Positions 34,544 to 42,991 of a DNA stretch of 64,000 nt are shown here, piece by piece (the stretch's first letter is position 1; every line of letters starts with the position of its first letter). The stretch spans positions 185,778 to 249,777 of the forward strand of contig JAUJNZ010000001.1 in the NCBI GenBank assembly GCA_030447905.1, given 5' to 3'. The position numbers and the translations under genes were made by a program. Source of the DNA: Thermoleophilaceae bacterium (GTDB lineage: Bacteria > Actinomycetota > Thermoleophilia > Solirubrobacterales > Thermoleophilaceae). Under the pieces are notes generated by a model. The model was not told the DNA's origin. It made no database searches and saw nothing but the letters and a program-made list of their open reading frames with translations.

Positions 34544-35432
34544 TCATGCCGTCGCTCGCCGCAGGACCGCGACCCCCCACGTGCGAAACGGCCGCCAGCG
34601 CTCGGCCAGCGCGATATAGGCCTCGTCGTCGTCGACGACCTCCGGTGCCCCGTAGGCCTCGGCCGCGGCCAGGCGCCCGCGCTTCTCGCCGAGGGCCAGG
34701 GCGTCGGTCGTTCCGACCGCCCGCAACAGGATCCCCTCGGCCCAGAACGGGCCGATCCCCCTGATCGCCTGCAAGGTGGCGAGCGCCTCGTCGTGGGGGG
34801 CCGAGAGCAGGCGGTCGCGGTCGATGTGGCCGCCGAGTGCGATTTCGGCCACGCCGTACAAGCGTTTGAGCTTCTCCTCGCTCAACCCTCGCGCCGCCCT
34901 TACGCCCAAGAGCCGCTCCGGGTCGGGAAAGCCGAGGAGACCTCGCCGCCAACCCGCACCCGCGCCCCGCGGGTGGCCGAAAGCTCGTCGCGGATGCGAG
35001 CGGCCTGCGACTGACGGGTCCGGGCCGAGAGGACGGCCCAGCAGGCGGCCTCGTAGACGAGTGAAAGAGGACGGGGCGCAGCCAGCCCGACTCGCGCTGG
35101 CGACTGCCCACGACCTCGTCGCGCTCGCCGAGGTCGGCGTAGCCGCGCGGGTTGTGGTCGAGGGAGACGATACGGGCCGCCTGGTCGCGGACGCGGCGGG
35201 GGTCGCCGGCGGTGCTCGAGGCGATCTCCCCCTCCACCGGCCCGTTGGCTCGGCTCTGACGCAGGACGACGCCGGCGTGCCCGCTCCAGTCGTCGACCGG
35301 GAAGGCCAGGCGAAGGATGCGCTCGCTCCCTGTCGCGGCGTCGGAACGGGCGGCCGGAGGCCAGCCCGCGATGAAGCGGACGGCCGCCGAGAGGTCGAAG
35401 GGGCCGGCCGGCTCGAGGACGAAGTCGCTCAC
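34544..35432 (-). pseudogene. DNA-3-methyladenine glycosylase (AlkA-like), two frameshifts
   Basis: HhH-GPD base-excision glycosylase in three frames. N-terminal part from GTG 35432 (SDFVLEPAGPFDLSAAVRFI ... LRPVLFHS) shifts near 35065 into YEAACWAVLSARTRQSQAA. It shifts again near 34935 into FPDPERLLGVRAARGLSEEK, then LQAIRGIGPFWAEGILLRAVG (helix-hairpin-helix) and the Asp-containing end. Each shift needs one missing base. All conserved parts are otherwise intact, so an assembly error or very recent decay is likely. Confidence 0.75.
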
Positions 35433-35486
35433 CGGCGGTCAGCCCGGTAGATCAGGGCCCAGCGGCCGTAGCGCCGCGCCGCAGGG

Positions 35487-35762
35487 CTAGCCCCCCGCGA
35501 CCGCCGGTAGGATCGTGACCTCATCGCCGTCCTCGACCTGGGTGTCGAGCCCGTCGAGGAAGCGGATGTCCTCACCCTGCACGTAGACGTTGACGAACCG
35601 TCTCAGTCCGCCGTCCTCGGCGATCCGCTCGCGCAGGCCGTCGTAGCGCTCGTAGAGACCGTCGAGGACCTCGCCGACCGTTGCGGCCGCATCGACGTCG
35701 GCCTCCGCCTCGCCGGAAGTGACGCTGCGCAGCTGGGTGGGAATCTTGACCGTGATCGCCAT
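35487..35762 (-). CDS. cysO: CysO-like ubiquitin-fold sulfur-carrier protein
   Basis: 91-residue MoaD/ThiS-fold protein. It closely resembles mycobacterial CysO: VKIPTQLRSVTSGE at the start, RRFVNVYVQGEDIRFLDGL in the middle and the C-terminal VTILPAVAGG, whose Gly-Gly is the site of thiocarboxylation. CysO-COSH donates sulfur to O-phosphoserine via CysM in Mycobacterium. Here no cysM or mec is adjacent; instead it follows a threonine-synthase-like gene by 45 bases. A -10 box in that gap gives it its own leaderless promoter. The likely partner is therefore the PLP enzyme next door. Confidence 0.88.
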   Translation of the reverse strand: MAITVKIPTQLRSVTSGEAEADVDAAATVGEVLDGLYERYDGLRERIAEDGGLRRFVNVYVQGEDIRFLDGLDTQVEDGDEVTILPAVAGG

Positions 35763-35770
35763 GGCGCGGA

Positions 35771-35776
35771 TTTATA
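35771..35776 (-). promoter_or_regulatory. -10 box for leaderless cysO
   Basis: Minus strand TATAAA (in TTATAAAT) with 8 bases to ATG 35762. It would allow cysO expression independent of the upstream SAM riboswitch. Confidence 0.5.
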
Positions 35777-35807
35777 ACCGATCGAAACCCCCGGTCCCGA
35801 CGGCTAG

Positions 35808-37055
35808 CTACGCCACTACCCGATCGCCCTCAACCGCCTCGGCGAACGCGTCCGCCCGCGGCTCGATCTCGTAGGTCTCGAAGCTGCCGCGCACGGCGTC
35901 GAGGGTCTTGAGCCCCTCACCGGTGATGGTCGCCACGACGCGCTCGGCGGGGTCGATGTCCCCGCGCTCGGCGAGCCGGCTTAGCACCGCGGTGGTCACA
36001 CCGCCGGCGGTCTCGGTAAAGATGCCGGTGGTCTCGGCCAGAAGCCGAATGCCATCCCGGATCTCGTCGTCGCAGACGGCTTCGATACCTCCGCCCGAGC
36101 GCCGCGCGAGCTCGAGGGCGTACGGGCCGTCGGCGGGGTCGCCGATGGCGAGCGACTTGGCGATGGTGTCGGGGCGGACGGGGCGACAGACGGACATGTC
36201 GTCGGCGAACGCCCGCGCCACGGGCGAGCAACCGGCGGCCTGGGCACCGTTCATGACCGGCAGGTCACCCTTGATCAGGCCGATGTCGAGCCACTCCTCG
36301 AATCCCTGCGCGACCTTCGTGAACAGCGAGCCGGAGGCGATCGGTACGACGACGCGGTCGGGGAGCTCCCAGCCGAGCTGCTCGGCGATCTCGTAGCCGA
36401 GGGTCTTCGACCCCTCCGCGTAGTAGGGACGTACGTTGACGTTCACGAACGCCCAGTCCCGCTCGAAGGAGAGCTCGGTGCACAGTCGGTTGACGTCGTC
36501 GTAGGAGCCGCGCACGGCGACCAGGTGGGTCCCGTAGACCCCGGTGGCAAGGATCTTCTGCTCCTCGAGATCAGAGGGGATGAAGACGTAGGACTCGAGG
36601 CCGGCCGCCGCGGCGTGCGCAGCGACCGAGTTGGCCAGGTTGCCGGTCGAGGCACAGGCCACGACGTCGTAGCCGAGCTCCCGGGCCTTGGCGACGGCCA
36701 CCGTGACCACGCGGTCCTTGAAGGAGTGGGTCGGGTTGGCGGCGTCGTTCTTGACCCAGACCTCGCGAAGCCCGAGTCGCTCGGCCAGACGGTCTGCCTT
36801 GATGAGCGGGGTGACCCCGGCCGCGAGCGCGGTCTGGGGCGGCCGCTCGAAGGGCAGGAAGTCCGCGTAGCGCCAGATGGTCTGGGGCCCGGCCTGGATC
36901 TTGCGCCGGGTCTCGGCGGCGTCGAGGCCCGAGAAGTCGTAGGCGACCTCGAGCGGCCCGAAGCAGTTGTCGCACACGAATCGGGCTTCGAGCGGGTACT
37001 CCTGCGCGCATTCCTTGCACCGGAGCGACTCGACTCTACATCGACTCCCTCTCAC
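35808..37055 (-). CDS. thrC: Threonine-synthase-like PLP enzyme under SAM-riboswitch control
   Basis: Fold-type II PLP enzyme of the threonine synthase group, 415 residues. The N-terminal zinc ribbon is CKEC ... CDNC (about residues 11-35). PLP Lys lies in NPTHSFKDRV, and the phosphate loop follows in STGNLANS. Family members act on O-phosphohomoserine. The start is GTG 37055, 8 bases after a GGAGG that is the target of the upstream switch; longer frames run into the riboswitch and are not real. Repression by SAM is odd for threonine synthesis but logical for homocysteine/methionine synthesis. With the adjacent CysO-like carrier I propose a thiocarboxylate-dependent homocysteine synthase. A plain threonine synthase remains possible. 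Confidence 0.85.
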   Translation of the reverse strand: MRGSRCRVESLRCKECAQEYPLEARFVCDNCFGPLEVAYDFSGLDAAETRRKIQAGPQTIWRYADFLPFERPPQTALAAGVTPLIKADRLAERLGLREVWVKNDAANPTHSFKDRVVTVAVAKARELGYDVVACASTGNLANSVAAHAAAAGLESYVFIPSDLEEQKILATGVYGTHLVAVRGSYDDVNRLCTELSFERDWAFVNVNVRPYYAEGSKTLGYEIAEQLGWELPDRVVVPIASGSLFTKVAQGFEEWLDIGLIKGDLPVMNGAQAAGCSPVARAFADDMSVCRPVRPDTIAKSLAIGDPADGPYALELARRSGGGIEAVCDDEIRDGIRLLAETTGIFTETAGGVTTAVLSRLAERGDIDPAERVVATITGEGLKTLDAVRGSFETYEIEPRADAFAEAVEGDRVVA

Positions 37056-37063
37056 GTCAGACA

Positions 37064-37093
37064 CCTCCGTCGGTTTTGCCTTCGTGACGGAGG
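37064..37093 (-). promoter_or_regulatory. Shine-Dalgarno sequestering hairpin (riboswitch expression platform)
   Basis: Perfect 8-bp stem CCTCCGTC / GACGGAGG (37086-37093 with 37064-37071, 14-base loop) buries the thrC Shine-Dalgarno GGAGG (37064-37068). The competing pairing is GTGAC (just after aptamer P1) with GTCAC overlapping the 5' arm. With SAM, P1 takes up that strand and the sequestor forms (off); without SAM, the ribosome site is free. No T-run follows, so control is translational. Confidence 0.7.
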
Positions 37094-37112
37094 CCCTGGA
37101 GGAGCGCTCTGT

Positions 37113-37232
37113 CACATCTACCCAGGGCTTTGGCTGGAGCCTGGCTGGAGTTGGCACCGTTCCGCGGCCTTCACGGCCGTCGGATGGTTGCCGGGGCTTC
37201 ACTGGGCCAGTCCCTCCACCCCTCTCGATGCG
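37113..37232 (-). promoter_or_regulatory. SAM-I (S-box) riboswitch aptamer
   Basis: Minus strand holds the S-box core in order: ATCGAGAG, GTGGAGGGACTGGCCC, GTGAAGCCCCGGCAACC, a P3 hairpin (GGCCGTGAAGGCC), GGTGCCAACTCC and a P4-like arm. P1 can close as CGCATC (5') with GATGTG (3'). These blocks match the SAM-I consensus rather than SAM-IV. It precedes the threonine-synthase-like gene. Binding of S-adenosylmethionine is expected to turn expression off. Confidence 0.93.
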
Positions 37233-37307
37233 TACGGCTTATGTGAGCGACACGATAGCGAACCGGCCGCCGAGAGGCTTCGGAGCGGCCTTTCCCGCGG
37301 GCCCGGC

Positions 37308-37313
37308 TATAAA
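37308..37313 (+). promoter_or_regulatory. -10 box upstream of glycosyltransferase
   Basis: TATAAA, 10 bases before TTG 37324: near-leaderless arrangement. It is divergent from the riboswitch-controlled unit. Confidence 0.4.
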
Positions 37314-37323
37314 CTCGTAATAG

Positions 37324-38427
37324 TTGCCCGAGCCCACGCCCCCCGGTCGCCTGCGGGTCTTAGTCATCTCCCAGATGTGGCCGAGCCCGCGCGATCCGGA
37401 CTTCGGTGCCTTCGTCGCCCAGATGGCCGGGGAGCTCGAGCGCCGGGGGCATCGCATCGATCGCGCGACGATCGACCGGCGGGGCGGCTCGCCGTTCAAG
37501 TACGCCCGCCTGGGCCGGGCGGCGCTCGGCTCGGCGCTGCGCCGTCGCCCGGACGTGATCTACGCCCACTTCCTGGTGCCCGCGGGCGCGCTGGCCGCCG
37601 TGGTCTCCGTGATCGCGCGCGCTCCGCTGGTGGTGACCGCCCACGGGACCGACGTGCGCAACGTCGGGCGCATCCGCGGCGTCCGGGCATTGACGCGCGC
37701 CACTCTGCGGCGCGCGGACAAGGTCGTCGCCGTCTCCGACTTCCTGCGTCGCGAGCTGACCGCCCGGCTGCCGTTCGCGGCGAAGAAGGTCGAGGTGATC
37801 GACTGCGGAGTGGATCTCGATCGCTTCCGGGCCCGCGCGCGCGAGGAGGCCCGGGAGCGGCTCGGCCTGGAGGGCGAGCGGCCGTTCTTCCTGTTCGTCG
37901 GCGCTCTCGACGCGCGCAAGAACGTGGTCGCGCTGGCCGAGGCGTTCGAGCGGCTCGGGTACGGACAGCTCATCGTAATCGGCGACGGACCCCTGCGACC
38001 TGGGATCGAAGGCCGGGCGGGCGTGCGGTTGGTCGGTCGGGTTCCCCACGCCGAGATCGCCGAGTGGATCGCCGCCTGCGACGTCCTGTGCCAGCCGTCG
38101 CTCGAGGAGCCGTTCGGGCAGGCCATTCTCGAGGCGATGGCCTGCGAGCGGCCGGTGATCGCCACCTCGGTCGGCGGTCCCCCGGAGTTCGTAACCCCCG
38201 AGTCGGGTGTACTCGTCGATCCCGCCAGCGTCGAGTCGATCCGTGCCGCTCTCGAGCACGCGACGACCCTTCCCTCCCCGAACGCGGCCGCCCGCCGGGC
38301 GGCGGCGCGCCACGACGTGCGCATCCAGGCTGAGAGGGTGGAGGAGCTGCTGCGCGGGGCGAGCGCTTCGAGAGGCTCGGCGCCGCCCGCCGGGGAGAGC
38401 ACACGGGTCGTCAGTCGACGCGGATAG
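37324..38427 (+). CDS. Glycosyltransferase family 4
   Basis: Retaining GT-B glycosyltransferase of 367 residues, cytosolic face of the membrane. The N-terminal domain has VLVISQMWPSPRDP and VTAHGTDVRN; the C-terminal domain has LFVGALDARKN, VRLVGRVPHAE and the EPFGQAILEAMA signature with Glu residues that bind the nucleotide-sugar phosphates. Probably builds a cell-surface or lipid-linked sugar; acceptor unknown. Start TTG 37324 follows a TATAAA box by 10 bases. The C-terminal 30 residues are low-complexity. Confidence 0.9.
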   Translation: MPEPTPPGRLRVLVISQMWPSPRDPDFGAFVAQMAGELERRGHRIDRATIDRRGGSPFKYARLGRAALGSALRRRPDVIYAHFLVPAGALAAVVSVIARAPLVVTAHGTDVRNVGRIRGVRALTRATLRRADKVVAVSDFLRRELTARLPFAAKKVEVIDCGVDLDRFRARAREEARERLGLEGERPFFLFVGALDARKNVVALAEAFERLGYGQLIVIGDGPLRPGIEGRAGVRLVGRVPHAEIAEWIAACDVLCQPSLEEPFGQAILEAMACERPVIATSVGGPPEFVTPESGVLVDPASVESIRAALEHATTLPSPNAAARRAAARHDVRIQAERVEELLRGASASRGSAPPAGESTRVVSRRG

Positions 38428-38465
38428 ACTCACCGCAGCGATGACCGAAGACCCGTCGAGACGCG

Positions 38466-39458
38466 ATGCCCAACCTCCCCAAGCCTCGCCTCAGGAGGCC
38501 CGCACGCCCGCGGGTCGACGGTCGCGCGCCCGCGCCGGCTGAGCCGCGCGTCGAGCAAGTCCAGCTCGGCGGCCTGCGCTGGGTCAACCTCGAGCACCCG
38601 GGCTCGGTCGACCTCGCCTGGCTCGAGGAGCACTTCGACTTCCACCCGCTCGCTCACGAGGACGTGCGCTCGCGCAACCAGCGCCCGAAGATCGACGAGT
38701 ACGACGACTACCTGTTCATCGTCCTGAACTTCCCGGTCTTCGACAAGCAGGTCGGGCGCCTGAACGCCGCCGAGCTCGACATCTTCGTCGGGCCGGACTT
38801 CCTGATCACCATCCCCAACGTGGCGCTTCAGCCCGTCGAGTACCTGTTCGAGCGCTGCCGCGTGTCCGAGGAGATGCGCGAGGCGCTTCTGTCGCGGGGG
38901 TCGGGCTACCTGCTCTACCGGATCGTCGACGAGTCCTTCGACTACTGCTTTCCGATGCTGCGCAAGATCGGGCACAAGCTCGACGACGTCGAGGGGGCGA
39001 TCTTCGAGGGCCGCTCCGAGGAGGCCGTGCGCGACATCTCGAACGTCAAGCAGGAGATCATCAACTTCCGCAAGATCATCCGCCCCCAGCGCTCGGTGCT
39101 GGGCGACCTCGAGCGGACGAAGGCCCGCTACCTGGCCGGCGACCTCGAGATCTACTTCGACGACATCCGCGACGCCTCAGAGCGCATCTGGGACATGCTC
39201 GAGAACTACAAGGAGGTGGTCGAGGCGCTCGAGGACACCAACGAGTCGGTGATCTCACATCGGGTCAACGACATCCTCCGCGTCCTCACTGGGGTCAGCG
39301 CCATCCTCCTGCCCCTGACGCTCGTGGCGAGCATCTGGGGGATGAACGTGCGCGTGCCCGGCGAGGGCGAGCTCGGCGGCTTCTTCGCGGTCCTCGGAGG
39401 GATGTTTGCGCTGTTCGTGGCCATGCTGTGGTACTTCCGTCGGCGCGGCTGGCTGTGA
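38466..39458 (+). CDS. corA: CorA-family magnesium/cobalt transporter
   Basis: 2-TM-GxN channel, 330 residues. Large cytosolic N-terminal domain (RWVNLEHPGSVDLAWLEEHF, then the long stalk helix through about residue 265), TM1 about 268-290, selectivity loop GMN at about 292-294, TM2 about 307-323 and a basic C-terminus. ATG 38466 gives a basic, Pro-rich leader of about 30 residues; another ATG at 38441 is out of frame. The usual acidic outer loop after GMN is VRVPGEGEL. Imports Mg2+ driven by membrane potential. Confidence 0.95.
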   Translation: MPNLPKPRLRRPARPRVDGRAPAPAEPRVEQVQLGGLRWVNLEHPGSVDLAWLEEHFDFHPLAHEDVRSRNQRPKIDEYDDYLFIVLNFPVFDKQVGRLNAAELDIFVGPDFLITIPNVALQPVEYLFERCRVSEEMREALLSRGSGYLLYRIVDESFDYCFPMLRKIGHKLDDVEGAIFEGRSEEAVRDISNVKQEIINFRKIIRPQRSVLGDLERTKARYLAGDLEIYFDDIRDASERIWDMLENYKEVVEALEDTNESVISHRVNDILRVLTGVSAILLPLTLVASIWGMNVRVPGEGELGGFFAVLGGMFALFVAMLWYFRRRGWL

Positions 39459-39476
39459 GGGTGGCGCCGGCGCGGG

Positions 39477-41027
39477 TCAGTCGCGCGCGGCAGGAAGGCC
39501 CGGCGTCAGGAGCTGGTCGACGGGCGCGTACTCGTCGGTGAGCACGACGGCACCGGCGAAGAAGCGCCCGAGCGCGCGGCCGGTGACCATCTCCTCGCCA
39601 CCGCCGCGGGCGCTGATTCGCTCGCGCAGTCCTTTCAGGGGCAGCGGTGCCTGAGAGGCGAGCAGCACGAAGTTCCCGCCCGACCTTCCGCTCACCGACT
39701 CGGGCGGCGCGAGCAGCGCGACGTGGCGGAACCCCCGTGCGAGCGTGCGCGCCTCGGCGCGCACGAAGCGCGACGGCGGATAGTCGATCACGTTGAGCGC
39801 GTAGATGCCCTGCGGGGTGAGCGCGCGGCGGACCTCGCGCACGACCTCGAGGGTGGTCAGGTGCCACGGGACGGCGACGCCGCCGAACGCGTCGCCGACC
39901 ACGAGGTCGCGTGTGCCGCTGCGCTCTCGGGCCAGGGCGACGCGCGCGTCGCCCGTGCGCACCGCGAGCTCCGGCCGCGTGCGCAGGCCGAGGCGCTCGC
40001 GGGCGAGCTCGAGCAGCGCCGGGTCGAGCTCGAGCACCAGGCTCCGTGAGCCGGGGCGCGTGGCCTCGAGGTAGCGCGGGATGCTGAAACCGCCTCCGCC
40101 GATATGGAGCGCGTCCACGGGCGCCCCGGGCGGGCGAAAGACGTCGATCGCATCCCCGATCAGCTGGGTGTAGTCGAACTCGAGACGGGTCGGGTCGGCC
40201 AGGTCGACATAGGAGTGGCGCAGCGTGTCCAGGCGCAGGAGGCGACCGCTCGGGCGGCTCGGATCGGCCTCGACGCGGGCGCAGTAGTAGGCGCTCTCCA
40301 CCTGACAGCGATCGCCGATCGCGACGCCGGCGGCGCCCAGGGCAAGTGCCACGGGGAGGGCACCCAGGGCCGCGGCGCTCAGGCGTCCACGGCGTAGCAC
40401 CGCCGCCAGCACGACTCCGGCGGTCACGAGCGCACCGCCCACCGCGAGCACGATCGGGGTGGTCGCGAGCTCGGCGACGAGCGCGAAGCCGGTGAGGAAC
40501 GTGCCGACGAGCGCACCCGCCGTCCCCAGGGCGGACAGCCGTCCCACCACGGCGCCGGTCTCGCGCAGGCTCCCGAGCTGGAGCTTGACCGTCGTGGGCG
40601 TCACCGAGCTCAGGACCGCCGCCGGCGGGAGGAACGCGAACAGCGCGAGCAACACGATCGAGCTGCCGCCTCCGCGCGCGACGGTGAGCTCGCCGAGGGC
40701 TCGGACCACCGGCAGGGTGGCGAGGGCGAGCAGGCCTCCGACGATGAGGACGGGGCCGAGCGTGAGGCGCGGGTCGACCCAGTCCGCGATCCGGCCCCCC
40801 GCCCATGTCCCGAGGGCGATTCCCGCGAGCACGACGCCGATGATGGCCGTGTAGGTCTCGAGGGTCACGCCGACGTAGGGCGCGACCATCCGCCCGGCGA
40901 GGATCTCGAGCACGAGCACCGCCCCCGAGGCAAAGAACACGAGCGCGCCGGCAAGGGCCTCGGGCAGCGCGGTGGGCGCCGGCGCCCCCGGGGCGGCGGG
41001 GGTCTCGTTCGGGATGGAGGTCGTCAC
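39477..41027 (-). CDS. Membrane-anchored spermidine-synthase-like protein (fused)
   Basis: 516 residues: about eight predicted membrane helices (residues 25-245, MFS-like without the usual transport motifs) fused to a class I methyltransferase-fold domain of the spermidine synthase family (about 280-510). The latter has DALHIGGGGFSIPRYL for the aminopropyl-donor site and LELDPALLEL. Aminopropyl transfer by such fusions has not been demonstrated to my knowledge. It is convergent with corA and divergent from the HIT gene. A second fusion of this class lies at 60.1-62.5 kb. Confidence 0.85.
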   Translation of the reverse strand: MTTSIPNETPAAPGAPAPTALPEALAGALVFFASGAVLVLEILAGRMVAPYVGVTLETYTAIIGVVLAGIALGTWAGGRIADWVDPRLTLGPVLIVGGLLALATLPVVRALGELTVARGGGSSIVLLALFAFLPPAAVLSSVTPTTVKLQLGSLRETGAVVGRLSALGTAGALVGTFLTGFALVAELATTPIVLAVGGALVTAGVVLAAVLRRGRLSAAALGALPVALALGAAGVAIGDRCQVESAYYCARVEADPSRPSGRLLRLDTLRHSYVDLADPTRLEFDYTQLIGDAIDVFRPPGAPVDALHIGGGGFSIPRYLEATRPGSRSLVLELDPALLELARERLGLRTRPELAVRTGDARVALARERSGTRDLVVGDAFGGVAVPWHLTTLEVVREVRRALTPQGIYALNVIDYPPSRFVRAEARTLARGFRHVALLAPPESVSGRSGGNFVLLASQAPLPLKGLRERISARGGGEEMVTGRALGRFFAGAVVLTDEYAPVDQLLTPGLPAARD

Positions 41028-41064
41028 GGCGGAGGGGTGAGTGAGGTTAGGCGCCCGGCTCCTC

Positions 41065-41070
41065 TAGAGT
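41065..41070 (+). promoter_or_regulatory. -10 box for leaderless HIT gene
   Basis: TAGAGT, 8 bases, GTG 41079; supports that start for the HIT-manB pair. Confidence 0.45.
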
Positions 41071-41078
41071 GCCGCCCC

Positions 41079-41579
41079 GTGAGCGGTGAGCGACTCTGGG
41101 CCCCGTGGCGGCTCGACTACATCCGGGAGCCGAGCCCCGAGGAGTGCATCTTCTGCCGCGCCGCGGCCTCGGAGGGTGACGAGGCGCGCGCGAGCCACGT
41201 CCTGCACCGCGGCGAGCGCTGCTTTGCGCTGCTGAACGCCTACCCCTACACGAGCGGCCACCTGATGGCCGCGCCCTACGACCACGTGCCCTCGATCGAG
41301 GACCTCGACGCGCCCGCCGTCGGCGAGCTGATGGCGCTCGCCCAGCGCTCGCTCGCCGCGCTGCGCGACAACTACGGCCCCGAGGGCTTCAACCTCGGGA
41401 TCAACCAGGGCAGGGTCGCCGGCGCGGGCTTCGAGGACCACGTCCACCTCCACGTCGTCCCGCGCTGGGGCGGCGACACGAACTTCATGCCGGTCGTCGG
41501 CGACGTGCGGGTCCTTCCGCAGAGCCTGGACGAGGCGTGGACCGAGCTGCGCGAGCGCTTCGCCGAGGTTGACCAATGA
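41079..41579 (+). CDS. HIT-family Ap4A phosphorylase-like protein
   Basis: 166 residues. Begins GERLWAPWRLDYI, has a CIFC pair, and ends with the histidine triad HVHLHVVPRWGGDTNF, the form seen in mycobacterial Ap4A phosphorylase (Rv2613c type). Cleaves dinucleoside polyphosphates. GTG 41079 is favoured over the upstream ATG 41037 by homology and by the leaderless promoter. Its stop overlaps the start of the phosphomannomutase (ATGA), so the two are coupled. Confidence 0.92.
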   Translation: MSGERLWAPWRLDYIREPSPEECIFCRAAASEGDEARASHVLHRGERCFALLNAYPYTSGHLMAAPYDHVPSIEDLDAPAVGELMALAQRSLAALRDNYGPEGFNLGINQGRVAGAGFEDHVHLHVVPRWGGDTNFMPVVGDVRVLPQSLDEAWTELRERFAEVDQ

Positions 41580-42964
41580 GCGGCGTCGACCCCGGCGTCT
41601 TCAAGGCCTACGACGTTCGCGGCATCTACCCCGACGAGCTCGACGAGGAGGGCGCCCGCCTCATCGGCCGGGCGTTCGCGAGCGTGCTCGCCGGTACCGA
41701 GGAAAAGCCCGTCGACGAACTGCGGGTCGGAGTCGGACGCGACATGCGCCTGGAGGCCGAGGACATGGCGGCCGCCTACGCCGACGGCCTGCGTTCGGCG
41801 GGGGCGAGCGTGCTCGACGTCGGCGAGGTCGGGACCGAGGTTCTGTACTTCGCGGTCGGCGCGCGTGATCTCGACGGCGGACTCGCGTGCACGGCCTCGC
41901 ACAATCCGGCCGACTACACCGGCGCCAAGCTCGTCCGGCGGGGGGCGCTGCCGCTGTCGGGCGACACCGGCATCGGCGAGCTACGCGAGCACGTGATGGC
42001 GGACGATCCGTCCCCCGCGGCGGATGGTGACCGGCGGGGTGGCTACGAGACCGCCGACGTCGGGGAGGAGTTCCGCCGGCGGGTCCTGTCCTTCATCGAT
42101 CCCGAGCGGATCCGGCCGATGAAGGTCGTGCTCGACGGCGCCCACGGAATGGCCGGTCCGATGGTCGGGCCCCTCCTCGAGGGCCTCCCGCTCGAGCGCG
42201 TCGAGACCTACTGGGAGCCGGACGGACGCTTTCCCGAGCACCATCCCAACCCCCTGCTCGAGGAGAACCGCCGCTTCGTGACCGAGCGGGTGCTCTCCGA
42301 GGGCGCCGAGCTCGGGATCGCCTGGGACGGCGACGCCGACCGCTGCTTCTTCATCGACGACAAGGGACGGTTCGTCGACGGGGACTTCCTCACCGTCCTG
42401 CTTGCCGAGTGGATCCTGCGGATGGAGCCCGGCGCCACGATCCTCTACGACGTGCGCGCGAGCCGAGCGGTCCGCGACGTGGTAGAGCGCAACGGGGGGC
42501 AGGCGCTGATCAACCGCGCCGGCCACGCGTTCTTCAAGAGTCGCATGCGTGAGACCGGCGCGGCCTTCGGCGGCGAGGTCTCGGGGCACTACTACTTTCG
42601 CGATTTCTACTGTGCGGATTCGGGGGCGATACCCGCCCTGCTCGTCCTCGAGCTTCTCTCGCGTGAGGATCAGCGCATGAGCGAGCTGCTTGCCCCCCTG
42701 CACGAGCGCTACTTCGTGTCCGGGGAGATCAACTCGGAGGTCGAGGACGTCGACGCGAAGATGGAGGAGCTCGAGCAGCGCTACGCGGAGGCCGGCGCCG
42801 AGATCGGGCACCTCGACGGCGTGTCGGTCGAGTTCGAGGACTGGCACTTCAACGTCCGGCCCTCGAACACCGAGCCGCTCCTGCGCCTCAACCTCGAGTC
42901 GCTCGTCTCCGAGGAGCACATGGAGGAGCGCCGCGACGAGGTGCTCGGCCTGATCCGCGACTGA
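41576..42964 (+). CDS. manB: Phosphomannomutase / phosphoglucomutase
   Basis: Interconverts hexose 1- and 6-phosphates for GDP-mannose or glycan supply. Alpha-D-phosphohexomutase with FKAYDVRGIYP, active Ser in TASHNPADYTG, metal loop WDGDADRCFF, sugar loop GGEVSGHYYF and phosphate loop RPSNTEPLLR. 462 residues, full length. Substrate preference cannot be read from sequence; the PMM/PGM group is most likely. Coupled to the HIT gene; convergent with the SARP regulator. Confidence 0.94.
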   Translation: MSGVDPGVFKAYDVRGIYPDELDEEGARLIGRAFASVLAGTEEKPVDELRVGVGRDMRLEAEDMAAAYADGLRSAGASVLDVGEVGTEVLYFAVGARDLDGGLACTASHNPADYTGAKLVRRGALPLSGDTGIGELREHVMADDPSPAADGDRRGGYETADVGEEFRRRVLSFIDPERIRPMKVVLDGAHGMAGPMVGPLLEGLPLERVETYWEPDGRFPEHHPNPLLEENRRFVTERVLSEGAELGIAWDGDADRCFFIDDKGRFVDGDFLTVLLAEWILRMEPGATILYDVRASRAVRDVVERNGGQALINRAGHAFFKSRMRETGAAFGGEVSGHYYFRDFYCADSGAIPALLVLELLSREDQRMSELLAPLHERYFVSGEINSEVEDVDAKMEELEQRYAEAGAEIGHLDGVSVEFEDWHFNVRPSNTEPLLRLNLESLVSEEHMEERRDEVLGLIRD

Positions 42965-42991
42965 GCGACTCGCGGTCCGGCGAGCTCGGGA

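Noticed and set aside
38441-38541. Short frame from ATG 38441 before corA (33 codons)
   Set aside because: A TAGACT box lies 10 bases upstream, but the product is low-complexity and overlaps the corA start in another frame; more likely chance than a leader peptide.
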